Below are positions 38,235 through 46,698 of a DNA stretch of 64,000 nt, piece after piece (positions within the stretch are counted from its first letter, which is position 1; each line of letters begins with the position of its first letter). Both the position numbers and the translations under genes were made by a program. The stretch covers positions 124,001 to 188,000 of the forward strand of contig JAJDYW010000041.1 of the NCBI GenBank assembly GCA_022824925.1. The letters run 5' to 3'. Under the pieces are notes generated by a model, which worked only from the letters and a program-made list of their open reading frames with translations, had not been told where the DNA came from and searched no databases. The stretch is from Dehalococcoidia bacterium. Its GTDB lineage: Bacteria; Chloroflexota; Dehalococcoidia; Tepidiformales; Tepidiformaceae.

Positions 38235-38660
38235 TCAGCCGGCGGGGACGGGGGCCTCGTCGATGACGGTGAAGCTGGTGCGGGCAAGCTCCTCGCCATC
38301 CACGAGCACCTGCACGGTGTAGGGGCCGGCGCGCTCGAAGCGTGGCGCGAGGTTGGCGGCAAGCAGCAGGTGCCCTTCGTCGTCGAGGTGCGTGCCGGCG
38401 GGGAGGTCCTGCCCGAAGTCACCCTCGGCCTCGGCAAGGTCGGCGGGGGAGCCGACACCTGCTACGCGGAAGGTGTAGTGGTGGCGCCGGAGCGCTTCGA
38501 TGCCGCCCACGACGAGGCTCGCGGCCACGCCGAGGTGGTGCTCGAAGGGGAAGCCTTCGCCGGTGGTGAGGCAACGCCAGCCCCGTCCGAGGATGAGGAT
38601 GCGGTCGCCCTGGACCTGCGCGGCGTCGGCGAGGGTGAGGAATTCGCACCGCACTGCCAC
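38235..38660 (-). CDS. DUF6941-like conserved hypothetical protein
   Basis: 141-residue soluble protein that appears to be an immunoglobulin-like beta sandwich: CEFLTLADAAQVQGDRILILGRGW at the start, then FEHHLGVAASLVVG and the C-terminal strands PYTVQVLVDGEELARTSFTVIDE. Short proteins opening with C-x-F-x-T-L-A-D-A-A and I-L-G-x-G-W are found widely in actinobacteria and Chloroflexota as DUF6941; function unknown. The GTG start is close to AGGAGG; the GTG two codons later is a better-spaced alternative. Confidence 0.75.
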   Translation of the reverse strand: MAVRCEFLTLADAAQVQGDRILILGRGWRCLTTGEGFPFEHHLGVAASLVVGGIEALRRHHYTFRVAGVGSPADLAEAEGDFGQDLPAGTHLDDEGHLLLAANLAPRFERAGPYTVQVLVDGEELARTSFTVIDEAPVPAG

Positions 38661-38830
38661 ACACCTCCTGGCTATTGGTCCAGCGTACGACTGCCACGAC
38701 GGAGCCGCATGTGAGGGGTTAAGGTTCGGTAATACCCGCCGGGAGCGTCCGGGAGGGCGCCGGAGGGGTTGCCATCGCCCCCGCGAACCCTGTAACGATC
38801 GGCGGGCCGGCGGCGGCTGGAGGGGCTGCG

Positions 38831-39232
38831 ATGCACGGACGGTTCGAACGCATCGGCGGGCTGCTCACCGAAGAGAGCGCGGACGGGCATGTGATCACGT
38901 ACATGCGCATCGGGTACGAGGGGGAGGGGCCGTTCCACGAGAGCACGCGGCCGATCGCGCTGGGGATGGACGACGGCACGCCGCAGCCGCTCGGGCCGAG
39001 CCACGAGCAGGTGGCGGAGCGGCTCGTGCGCCAGGCGAATTACGGGCTGCTCCTCCTGACCGAACCGGAGCTCCCGAAGTACGCGCGCGAGTTCTTCTTC
39101 GCCGCCATCAACAAGCCCCTGATCCCGCGCGAGTTCGCCGTGCCCCTGCGGGTGCAGGACACGCTCGAGGCGCTGCTGGCGCTGGACGAACTCGTCTCCG
39201 GGGGTCCATCACGCCCCCTTGAGGACCTGTAG
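38831..39232 (+). CDS. Hypothetical protein, 133 residues
   Basis: Not recognised. It is a soluble, acidic protein without signal or membrane helix. It opens MHGRFERIGGLLTEESADGHVITYMRIGY and ends with a helix LRVQDTLEALLALDELV; PKYAREFFFAAINKPLIPREFAVP in the middle is the least low-complexity part. The ATG has CTGGAGGGG upstream. It is divergent from the DUF6941-like gene and convergent with the SDR array, 13 bp away. Confidence 0.65.
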   Translation: MHGRFERIGGLLTEESADGHVITYMRIGYEGEGPFHESTRPIALGMDDGTPQPLGPSHEQVAERLVRQANYGLLLLTEPELPKYAREFFFAAINKPLIPREFAVPLRVQDTLEALLALDELVSGGPSRPLEDL

Positions 39233-39245
39233 CGACGGATCTCCC

Positions 39246-40055
39246 CTAGATCGTGCTGGTGCCGCCGTCGACCCCGAGCGTCTTGCCGGTCACGTAGCTG
39301 GAACGCTCGCTCGTGAAGAAGAGGACGAGCTCCGCGACCTCCTCGGGCTGGGCGGTGCGGCCAAGGGGCAGGTTCCGGAAGCCATCGGCGCCGCCGCGGG
39401 CACGATGCACGCGCGCCAGCATGGGCGTCTCGATGGGGCCCGGGGCGACCGCGTTCACGCGGATGCCGTGGGGGCCGAACTCGACCGCGAAGCAGCGCGT
39501 CAGCATGACGACACCGGTCTTCGAGACGCAGTAGTCGGTCATGTTGGGCGAGGGGTTGTAGGCGGCAGTCGAAGCGAAGTTGACGATCGTGCCGCCGTGT
39601 CCCTCGGCCACCATCTGGCGGGCGCCCTCGCGCGCGATGAGCATGGCCCCCGTGAGGTTGACGTCGATGACCTTCTGCCAGAACTCCGTGGGCCGGTTGA
39701 GGCTGGAGCCCGCCTCGGTCGGGTGGAGGAAGGGGTCGGTGTCGTCGTCCCCTTCGAGGTAGTTCGCGTAGGAGATGCCGGCGGCGGCCACGACCGAGTC
39801 GAGCTTCCCGAACCTGCCGGCTGCCGCGGCCACGGCGTTGACAACGTCCTGCTCGCTGGAGGTATCGGTGTGGACGAAGTGGGCCTCCCCGCCGAGGTCC
39901 TCGATCTGGGCGACCGTCTGCTCGCCACCCTCGTCGTTGACGTCCGCAATGGCGACGGCCGCGCCCTCGCGGGCGAACATGAGCGACGTGGCCCGGCCCA
40001 TGCCCGACCCACCGCCGGTGATGATGGCAACCCTTCCTTCGAGCTCTCCCGCCAT
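39246..40055 (-). CDS. SDR family oxidoreductase (tandem copy 4)
   Basis: 269-residue classical short-chain dehydrogenase/reductase: NAD(P)-binding TGGGSGMG near residue 14, the NAG-equivalent region AAAGISYANY, catalytic Tyr and Lys in DYCVSKTGV, and the C-terminal VAPGPIETP and VTGKTLGVDGG. All four copies share an unusual acidic loop, EGDDDTDPFLHP, after the central strand. ATG 40055 is fixed by GAAGGAGG upstream and by alignment with its sisters; the open frame beyond it is not coding. It is the last gene of the array and the most diverged in the substrate loop before VHRARGGADGF. Substrate unknown. Confidence 0.93.
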   Translation of the reverse strand: MAGELEGRVAIITGGGSGMGRATSLMFAREGAAVAIADVNDEGGEQTVAQIEDLGGEAHFVHTDTSSEQDVVNAVAAAAGRFGKLDSVVAAAGISYANYLEGDDDTDPFLHPTEAGSSLNRPTEFWQKVIDVNLTGAMLIAREGARQMVAEGHGGTIVNFASTAAYNPSPNMTDYCVSKTGVVMLTRCFAVEFGPHGIRVNAVAPGPIETPMLARVHRARGGADGFRNLPLGRTAQPEEVAELVLFFTSERSSYVTGKTLGVDGGTSTI

Positions 40056-40101
40056 GACTCGCCTCCTTCGGCGTTGTGGCGCCCGGAACCGGGCGCGGTT
40101 C

Positions 40102-40911
40102 TCAGACCGTGTCGATGCCGCCGTCCACGCCAAGGGTCTTGCCGGTGACGTAGCTGGAGCGGTCGCTGGTGAAGAAGAGGACCGCCTCGGCGACCTCTTC
40201 GGGCTGGGCCGTTCGCTGGAGGGGTACGTTCCCCCACGGGTCGCCACCGGGCACCTGCGCCCGGTGGACGCGCGCCAGCATGGGCGTCTCGATGGGGCCG
40301 GGGGCGACGGCGTTCACGCGGATGCCGCGGGGGCCGAACTCGACCGCGAAGCAGCGCGTCAGCATGACCACGCCGACCTTGGAGACGCAGTAGTCGGTGA
40401 GGACGGGGGAGGGGTTGTAGGCGTTGATCGAGGCGAAGTTGACGATGGTGCCGCCGTGGCCCTCGTTCACCATCTGGCGGGCCGCCTCGCGCGCGCAGAG
40501 CATGACGCCGGTGAGGTTCACGTCGAGAACCTTCTGCCACGCCTCGGTGGGCTTGTTCAGGTTGGAGCCCGCTTCGGGGTGGAGGAAGGGATCGGTGTCG
40601 TCGTCGCCCTCCACGTACTTCGCGTAGGAGATGCCGGCGGCCGTGACCATCGAGTCGAGCTTCCCGAACCGGCTCGCGGTGCGGGCGACGGCGTTGACGA
40701 CGTCCTGCTCGCTGGAGACATCGGTGTGGACGAAGAGGGCCTCGCCGCCGAGATCCTCGATCTGGGCGGCTGTCTGCTCGCCGCCCTCGTCGTTGACGTC
40801 GGCGATGGTGACGGCCGCGCCCTCGCGGGCGAGCAGCAGCGATGCCGAACGCCCCATTCCCGACCCTCCGCCGGTCACGATGGACACCCGTCCTTCAAGC
40901 TCTCCTGCCAT
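40102..40911 (-). CDS. SDR family oxidoreductase (tandem copy 3)
   Basis: 269-residue paralogue in the four-gene array, with TGGGSGMG, AAGISYAKYVEGDDDTDPF, the YCVSK catalytic pair and the VDGGIDTV ending. It is closest to copy 2 (almost the same text up to about residue 195) and differs mainly in the short variable loop (VHRAQVPGGDPWGN) before the conserved PLQRTAQPEEVAE. That loop lies near the active-site lid in SDRs, so the copies may differ in substrate. AGAGGAGG precedes ATG 40911. It is 46 bp from copy 4. Confidence 0.93.
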   Translation of the reverse strand: MAGELEGRVSIVTGGGSGMGRSASLLLAREGAAVTIADVNDEGGEQTAAQIEDLGGEALFVHTDVSSEQDVVNAVARTASRFGKLDSMVTAAGISYAKYVEGDDDTDPFLHPEAGSNLNKPTEAWQKVLDVNLTGVMLCAREAARQMVNEGHGGTIVNFASINAYNPSPVLTDYCVSKVGVVMLTRCFAVEFGPRGIRVNAVAPGPIETPMLARVHRAQVPGGDPWGNVPLQRTAQPEEVAEAVLFFTSDRSSYVTGKTLGVDGGIDTV

Positions 40912-40954
40912 GGCTGCCTCCTCTGGTTGGCCTGCGCGAGCGGGGTCGTCGCCC

Positions 40955-41761
40955 CTAGATCGTGTTGGTGCCGCCGTCGACGCCCAGCGTCTTGCCGGTG
41001 ACGTAGCTGGAGCGGTCGCTGGTGAAGAAGAGGACGACCTCGGCGACCTCCTCGGGCTGCGCGGTGCGCTGCAGGGGCAGGTTCCCACCCTGGGAGGAGC
41101 CACCGGACGCCCTGCTCACGCGCGCCAGCATGGGCGTCTCGATGGGGCCGGGGGCGACCGCGTTCACGCGGATGCCGTGGGGGCCGAACTCGACCGCGAA
41201 GCAGCGCGTCAGCATGACCACGCCGACCTTGGAGACGCAGTAGTCCATGAGGGTGGGGGGGGGGTTGTAGGCAAGGATCGAGGCGAAGTTGACGATCGTG
41301 CCGCCGTGGCCCTCGTTCACCATCTGGCGGGCCGCCTCGCGGGCGCAGAGCATGGCGCCCGTGAGGTTCACGTCGATGACCTTCTGCCACTCCTCCGTGG
41401 GCTTGTTCAGGCTCGCGCCCGCCTCCGGGTGGAGGAAGGGGTCCGTGTCGTCGTCGCCCTCCACGTACTTCGCGTACGAGATCCCGGCCGCCGTCACCAT
41501 CGAGTCGAGCTTCCCGAACCGGTTCGCGGTGCGGGCCACGGCGTTGACGACGTCCTGCTCGCTGGAGACGTCGGTGTGGACGAAAAGGGCCTCCCCGCCG
41601 AGGTCCTCGATCTGGGCGGCCGTCTGCTCCCCACCCTCGTCGTTGACATCGGCGATGGTGACGGCGGCGCCCTCGCGGGCGAGCAACAGCGAGGTCGCCC
41701 GGCCCATCCCGGAGCCACCGCCGGTTACGATCGACACCCGTCCTTCAAGCTCTCCTGCCAT
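40955..41761 (-). CDS. SDR family oxidoreductase (tandem copy 2)
   Basis: 268-residue classical SDR, nearly the same as copy 3 in its first 190 residues, including the cofactor motif, the EGDDDTDPF acidic loop and YCVSK. The variable loop here reads VSRASGGSSQGGN. The ATG at 41761 follows GGGGAGG. Intergenic spacers on both sides are about 43 bp and resemble each other, consistent with unequal recombination creating the array. Confidence 0.93.
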   Translation of the reverse strand: MAGELEGRVSIVTGGGSGMGRATSLLLAREGAAVTIADVNDEGGEQTAAQIEDLGGEALFVHTDVSSEQDVVNAVARTANRFGKLDSMVTAAGISYAKYVEGDDDTDPFLHPEAGASLNKPTEEWQKVIDVNLTGAMLCAREAARQMVNEGHGGTIVNFASILAYNPPPTLMDYCVSKVGVVMLTRCFAVEFGPHGIRVNAVAPGPIETPMLARVSRASGGSSQGGNLPLQRTAQPEEVAEVVLFFTSDRSSYVTGKTLGVDGGTNTI

Positions 41762-41804
41762 GACTGCCTCCCCTGGTTGGCTTGAACGAGCCGGTGGGTC
41801 GCCG

Positions 41805-42611
41805 CTAGACCGTGTTCGTGCCGCCGTCGACGCCGAGCGTCTTGCCGGTGACGTAGCTGGAGCGGTCGCTGGTGAAGAAGAGGACCGCCTCGGCGACCTC
41901 CTCCGGCTGGGCCATGCGTTGCAGGGGCAGGGCGCCGCCCTGCTGCTGGAGGGCGCCGGAGCGCTGTAGCGAGGCCGTCATGGGCGTGTCGATGGGCCCG
42001 GGGGCGACGGCGTTCACGCGGATGCCGTGGGGGCCGAACTCGACCGCGAAGCAGCGCGTCAGCATGACCACTCCGACCTTCGCGACGCAGTAGTCCATGA
42101 TCCCCGGGGAGGGGCCGTAGGCCGCGATCGAGGAGAAGTTGACGATCGTGCCGCCGTGGCCCTCCGCCACCATCTGGCGGGCGGCCTCGCGCGCGCAGAG
42201 CATCACGCCCGTCAGGTTCACGTCGATGACCTTCTGCCAGCGCTCCGTGGGCTTGTTGAGGATGGTCGCGGTCTCGGGGTGGAGGAAGGGGTCGGTGGAT
42301 TCGTCGCCCTCCACGTAGTTGGCGTAGGAGATACCGGCAGCCGTGACCATCGAGTCGAGCCGCCCGAACCTGTCCACGGTCTGGGACACGAGGTTGAGCA
42401 CGTCCTGCTCGCTCGAGGTGTCGGTGTGGATGAAGGCCGCGTTCCCGCCGCTGTCCTCGATCTGGGCGGCGACGGCCTCGCCGCCCTCGTCGTTCACGTC
42501 GGCGATGGCGACAGCGGCGCCCTCGCGGGCGAACATGAGGGCCGTCGAGCGGCCCATGCCGGACCCGCCGCCGGTGATGATGGAAACCTTGCCGTCGAGC
42601 TCTCCCGCCAT
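41805..42611 (-). CDS. SDR family oxidoreductase (tandem copy 1, first in the array)
   Basis: 268-residue SDR and promoter-proximal member of the array. TGGGSGMG, AAGISYANYVEGDESTDPF and the Tyr-Lys pair (YCVAK, with Ala for Ser) are present; the variable loop is LQRSGALQQQGGA. It starts at ATG 42611 after AAGGAGAG. The array is divergent from CoA-transferase genes, so the two sets may belong to one pathway of 3-hydroxy/3-oxo acid oxidation, which is inference from neighbourhood. Confidence 0.93.
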   Translation of the reverse strand: MAGELDGKVSIITGGGSGMGRSTALMFAREGAAVAIADVNDEGGEAVAAQIEDSGGNAAFIHTDTSSEQDVLNLVSQTVDRFGRLDSMVTAAGISYANYVEGDESTDPFLHPETATILNKPTERWQKVIDVNLTGVMLCAREAARQMVAEGHGGTIVNFSSIAAYGPSPGIMDYCVAKVGVVMLTRCFAVEFGPHGIRVNAVAPGPIDTPMTASLQRSGALQQQGGALPLQRMAQPEEVAEAVLFFTSDRSSYVTGKTLGVDGGTNTV

Positions 42612-42715
42612 GCTTCTCTCCTTCGCGGTCCGTGGTGCGGTAGTGTGACGCCGTGGCGTCGGCGGGCGCAGCCTACGCCATTGGCGCGAGCTTCTCAGCA
42701 CCCGGTGGAGCGGCG

Positions 42716-43411
42716 ATGACGGCAACCTTCTACGACACGCCCGACGAAGCCCTGGAGGGGGTCGGCGACGGCGCCAGCGTCATGGTCGGGGGGTTCGTCT
42801 CGGCGAGCTCGCCCACGAACCTGATCTGGGCGCTGAAGCGGCGGGGCACCCGCAACCTGACCGCCATCGCCACCAACATCGGCTTCGGGGACCGGCTCGA
42901 CGACCTGTGCGAGGACGGGCAGATCGCGAAGGCCATCGCGAGCTTCGCGGTGCGCGCCTCCTCGGCCCGCGCCAGCCGCTTCGAGGAGCAGTACCGCGCC
43001 GGCGAGGTGGAGCTGGAGCTGGTGCCGCAGGGCACCCTCGCGGAGCGCATCCGGGCGGGGGGCGCGGGCATCGGCGGGTTCCTGACGCGCACGGGGGTGG
43101 GGACGCAGGTGGCGGAGGGGAAGGAGGTGCTCTCCTGGCAGGGCGAGGAGTACCTGTTGGAGCGCCCCCTGCACGCCGACGTGGCCATTTTGAAGGCGCA
43201 CCGCGCGGACCGGCTGGGGAACCTCAGCTACCGGATGGCGGGGCGCAACTTCAACGCGGTCATGGCGACCGCCGCCGACCTCGTGATCGCGGAGGTCGAG
43301 GAGATCGTGGAGACGGGCGCACTGCCCCCGGACGCGATCCACACGCCCGCGGTCTACGTCGACCGGATCGTGCGCTGCGACCCCGTGGAGGTGCGCTGGG
43401 ATGGCCGCTGA
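42716..43411 (+). CDS. CoA-transferase family I, subunit A
   Basis: 231-residue alpha subunit of a 3-oxoacid/glutaconate-type CoA-transferase. The N-terminus SVMVGGFVSASSPTNLIWAL and the later IGGFLTRTGVGTQVAEGKE (with the usual G-G-F-x-T-x-x-G-x-G pattern) and ADVAILKAHRADRLGNLSYR fit the family. ATG 42716 has GGTGGAG upstream and matches the usual N-terminus. A GTG at 42653, 6 nt after TAGTGT (42641-42646), would add 21 atypical residues; I read TAGTGT as the promoter of a short-leader mRNA instead. Subunit B overlaps by 11 nt. Confidence 0.9.
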   Translation: MTATFYDTPDEALEGVGDGASVMVGGFVSASSPTNLIWALKRRGTRNLTAIATNIGFGDRLDDLCEDGQIAKAIASFAVRASSARASRFEEQYRAGEVELELVPQGTLAERIRAGGAGIGGFLTRTGVGTQVAEGKEVLSWQGEEYLLERPLHADVAILKAHRADRLGNLSYRMAGRNFNAVMATAADLVIAEVEEIVETGALPPDAIHTPAVYVDRIVRCDPVEVRWDGR

Positions 43412-44072
43412 GCCCAGGCCGCGGCTGACGCGGGAGCTGGTCGCGATGCGGGTGGCGCGGGAGCTGGCGCCGGGGAGCACCGTCAACCTCGGGGTCGGGC
43501 TGCCGACGCTCGTGGGCGCGTTCGCGCCGCCGGAGGCCAACATCCTGCTGCAGTCGGAGAACGGCATCCTCGGCTACGGCGGCTTCAGCGAGGGGGACTA
43601 CGACCAGGACCTGATCAACGCCGGCGGCCAGCCCGTCACGCTCAACCCCGGGGCGAGCTTCTTCGACAGCGCGGCTTCGTTCGCGATGATCCGGGGCGGC
43701 CACATCGACACGGCCGTGCTGGGAGGTCTGCAGGTCTCGGAGCGGGGCGACCTGGCGAACTGGTCGGTGCCGGAGCGGGGCGGCGGCAGCATCGGCGGGG
43801 CGATGGACCTGGCGGTGGGGGCGCGGCGCCTGATCGTGGCGATGGAGCACACGACGAAGGACGGCCGCCCGCGCATCCTGCAGGCGTGCACGTATCCCCT
43901 CACGGGTCGGGGCTGCGTGGACCTGATCGTGACGGACCTGGCCGTGATCGAGGTGGGGGCGAAGGGGCTCGCGCTGCGCGAGGTCGCGCCGGGGTGGACG
44001 CCGGGGGAGGTGGCGGCTCTCACGGACGCCCCCCTCACGGTGACCGGGGCCGTGCCGGAGATGGCGCTGTAG
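43401..44072 (+). CDS. CoA-transferase family I, subunit B
   Basis: 223-residue beta subunit that carries the catalytic Glu, seen in the S-E-N-G motif (LLQSENGILGYG). VNLGVGLPTLVG near the start and GGGSIGGAMDLAVGARRLIVAMEH later are family hallmarks. With subunit A it would move CoA between a 3-oxoacid or similar acid and succinyl- or acetyl-CoA. Start ATG 43401 lies inside the end of subunit A, giving coupled translation. Confidence 0.94.
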   Translation: MAAEPRPRLTRELVAMRVARELAPGSTVNLGVGLPTLVGAFAPPEANILLQSENGILGYGGFSEGDYDQDLINAGGQPVTLNPGASFFDSAASFAMIRGGHIDTAVLGGLQVSERGDLANWSVPERGGGSIGGAMDLAVGARRLIVAMEHTTKDGRPRILQACTYPLTGRGCVDLIVTDLAVIEVGAKGLALREVAPGWTPGEVAALTDAPLTVTGAVPEMAL

Positions 44073-44158
44073 CCCCGCGGACGGACCACCGCGCCTGCGA
44101 CGGCCTTGTGCGGCTGGGTATAGTGCCTCCACACGCTGAGGGAGCCCGGAGAGAGACC

Positions 44159-45523
44159 ATGGCTGACGAGCAGACGGCGCTGCTGGCGCACCTGATGCGA
44201 CGGGCGGGGGTGGGCGCCACGCAGGACGAACTGGAGGCGCTCGCCGGGCGCCCCTACGAGGAGGTGGTGGAGGACCTGCTCCACCCCGAGCGCTTCGCCG
44301 AACCCGACGACGACGTGCTCTTCCGCTACTACCCGCAGATGACCGCGCCCGATACCACCACGGCCTCGGCGGGGCGCTGGGTCTACCGCATGGTGAACAC
44401 GCGGAGGCCGCTCGAGGAGAAGATGGCGCTCTTCTGGCACCACGTCTTCGCGACGGCGTGGTTCAAGAGCGAGCACATGCTCTCCATGGGCTCGCAGATC
44501 CAGACGTTCCGCGAGCACGGGCTGGGCAGGATGCGCGACCTGTTGGTCGCGCTCTCGCGCGACCCGGCCATGATCTACTGGCTCGATAACTGCGAGAACC
44601 ACGCGGACGCGCCGAACGAGAACTACGGCCGCGAGCTGCTGGAGCTGTTCTCGATGGGCATCGGGGCGTACGACGAGACGGACGTAAAGATGGCGGGCCG
44701 CGCGTTCACCGGCTGGACGTTCGAGCAGCCCATCCCCCTCTACCCCCACGGCGCCTACCCGGCACGCTTCGTCTACCGCCCCGAGGACCACGACGACAGC
44801 GAGAAGACGTTCCTGGGCCACACCGGCCCGTTCAACGGCGAGGACGTGATCGACATCATCGTGGGGCAGGAGGCGACGGCGCGATTCATCGCCCGGCACC
44901 TGTACAACTTCTTCGTGGCGGACGAGCCGCAGGTCGCGGCCTGGAGCGTGCAGGAACCGAACAACCCCGAGGCCATCGACACGCTGGCGACGGTCTTCCT
45001 GGAGCGGGAGGGAGACCTGCGCGCGGTGATGCGCACGCTGCTCAACGCGGACTTCTTCAAGCAGGCGCAATTCGCGAAGGTGAAGTCGCCGGCGGAGTTC
45101 GTGGCGGGCGTGCTGAAGCTCTCGGGGACGCTCGGGACCGCGACGCCCCTGATGGGCGCCCTGCAGGGGGCCATGGGGGCCATGGGCCAGAAGCTGATGG
45201 ACCCGCCCAGCGTGGAGGGGTGGCACACCGGCAAGGAGTGGATCGATGGCGGCACGCTGATGGAGCGGGTCAACTTCGCCGTCCAGCAGGTGGGCGACCC
45301 CGAGGCGCCGGGCACGCGCGCGGTTGCGTCGCGGCTCGCCGACGGCGACGCGCCGGCGACGGAGTCGCTCGTGGAGGGGTGCCTCGAGGCGGCGGGGCCG
45401 CTGGAGGCGAGCGCGGAGACGCGCGAGGCGCTGCTCGCGGGCGCCGCCGATGGCGACCACCCCCAGCGCGTCGCGAAGATGCTCACGCTCGTGGTGGCGA
45501 CACCCGAGTACCAGTTCGCCTAG
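44159..45523 (+). CDS. DUF1800 family protein
   Basis: 454-residue DUF1800 protein. The family signatures are seen: LLAHLMRRAGVGAT at the start, EKMALFWHHVFATAW, NENYGRELLELFSMGIGAYDETDVKMAGRAFTGW (broken at GIG) and the MDPPSVEGWHTGKEWID region. The function is unknown, but it is almost always paired with a DUF1501 protein, as here. Many homologues have an export signal; none is visible, so cytoplasmic location or unusual export is possible. ATG 44159 follows GGAGAGAG; TATAGT at 44119-44124 is a possible -10. Confidence 0.92.
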   Translation: MADEQTALLAHLMRRAGVGATQDELEALAGRPYEEVVEDLLHPERFAEPDDDVLFRYYPQMTAPDTTTASAGRWVYRMVNTRRPLEEKMALFWHHVFATAWFKSEHMLSMGSQIQTFREHGLGRMRDLLVALSRDPAMIYWLDNCENHADAPNENYGRELLELFSMGIGAYDETDVKMAGRAFTGWTFEQPIPLYPHGAYPARFVYRPEDHDDSEKTFLGHTGPFNGEDVIDIIVGQEATARFIARHLYNFFVADEPQVAAWSVQEPNNPEAIDTLATVFLEREGDLRAVMRTLLNADFFKQAQFAKVKSPAEFVAGVLKLSGTLGTATPLMGALQGAMGAMGQKLMDPPSVEGWHTGKEWIDGGTLMERVNFAVQQVGDPEAPGTRAVASRLADGDAPATESLVEGCLEAAGPLEASAETREALLAGAADGDHPQRVAKMLTLVVATPEYQFA

Positions 45524-45533
45524 GAGGCTGGCG

Positions 45534-46688
45534 ATGGCAGGCAACGGCACGAGCGATCCGGTCCTGGTGATCGTCCAGTTGACCGGCGGCTGCGACTTCA
45601 TGAACACGCTCATCCCCTACACCGAGGGGGCGTACTACGACGCCCGTCCCCTGGTAGGGATCCCGCAGGACCAGGTGCTGCCCCTCTCCGCGGACAGCCC
45701 GCTGGGGTTCCACCCGTCCGCCGCGCGGCTGAAGGAGCTGTTCGAGGCGGGGGACGTGGCGGTGGTGCAGGGCATCGGCTACCCGAACTCGAGCCGATCC
45801 CACTTCCGCGGAATGGACATCTGGCACACCTGCGAGCCCGACATCATCTCGACGGAGGGCTGGATCGCGAAGCTCGTGCGGGAGCTCGATCCCCGCAGCG
45901 AGAACCCGCTGACGGCGGTCAGCTTCGGGCGGGGGCTGCCCCGCGCCTGCGCCGCCCCCGGCGTGACCGTGACCTCCGTGGGCGACCTCGACAACTACGG
46001 GCTCATGACGAGCATCGAGCGGGAGCAGGAGCGCGAGGCCAACCTCGACCTATTCCGGCGGATGTACACGCCCGCGGTCGGTGCGGGGCTCGTGCGCGAC
46101 TACCTCGGGCGCACGGGCAGGGACGTGCTCTCGGGGGCGGACGTGCTGGCGGAGGTTCCCGGTCAGTACACGTCGACGGTCGAGTGGGGCGCGAATCCGA
46201 TCGCGTCGGCGCTGCGGGACGTGGCGCGGGTGCACACGGCGAACCTCGGGACGCGCGTTTTCTACACGCAGCACGCGGGCTACGACTACCACTCCCACCA
46301 GCCGGGCACGCACGACCGGCTCCTCAGCGAGCTCTGGGGCGCGCTCTCCGACTTCCTTACGGACCTCCGCAACCAGGGCGCGGCCGACAACGTGGCCGTG
46401 CTCGTCTTCACCGAGTTCGGGCGGCGCATCCGCGACAACGGCTCGGGGACGGACCACGGCTCGGGCGGGGGCGCCTACATCCTCGGGAACCGGGTCCAGG
46501 GCGGGCTCTACGCCGAGTACCCCTCGGTGAAGCCGCCGGACTGGCTGAACGGGGAGGACCTGAAGCACACGATCGACTTCCGCGGCATCTACGGCACCAT
46601 GCTGGAGCAGTGGATGGGCGTGGAGGCCCCGCCCATCGTGGGCGGCGACTTCGAGCAGATCTCGCCGTTCGCCACGGCGGCGGCCTGA
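45534..46688 (+). CDS. DUF1501 family protein
   Basis: 384-residue DUF1501 (alkaline-phosphatase-superfamily-like) protein. VLVIVQLTGGCDFMNTLIPY is the typical start (usually L-x-G-G-x-D), then SSRSHFRGMDIWHT, RVFYTQHAGYDYHSHQPGTHDRLL, VLVFTEFGRRIRDNGSGTDHG. The usual Tat signal of the family is absent, as in its DUF1800 partner 10 bp upstream. ATG 45534 has GGAGGCTGG before it. Role unknown; a hydrolase fold acting with DUF1800 has been proposed generally for such pairs only from co-occurrence. Confidence 0.93.
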   Translation: MAGNGTSDPVLVIVQLTGGCDFMNTLIPYTEGAYYDARPLVGIPQDQVLPLSADSPLGFHPSAARLKELFEAGDVAVVQGIGYPNSSRSHFRGMDIWHTCEPDIISTEGWIAKLVRELDPRSENPLTAVSFGRGLPRACAAPGVTVTSVGDLDNYGLMTSIEREQEREANLDLFRRMYTPAVGAGLVRDYLGRTGRDVLSGADVLAEVPGQYTSTVEWGANPIASALRDVARVHTANLGTRVFYTQHAGYDYHSHQPGTHDRLLSELWGALSDFLTDLRNQGAADNVAVLVFTEFGRRIRDNGSGTDHGSGGGAYILGNRVQGGLYAEYPSVKPPDWLNGEDLKHTIDFRGIYGTMLEQWMGVEAPPIVGGDFEQISPFATAAA

Positions 46689-46698
46689 GGGTCCGGCC

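Noticed and set aside
42653..42715. GTG 42653 as start of CoA-transferase subunit A
   Set aside because: TAGTGT lies 6 nt before it, but the added 21 residues are atypical for the family and ATG 42716 has a Shine-Dalgarno; kept as an alternative only.
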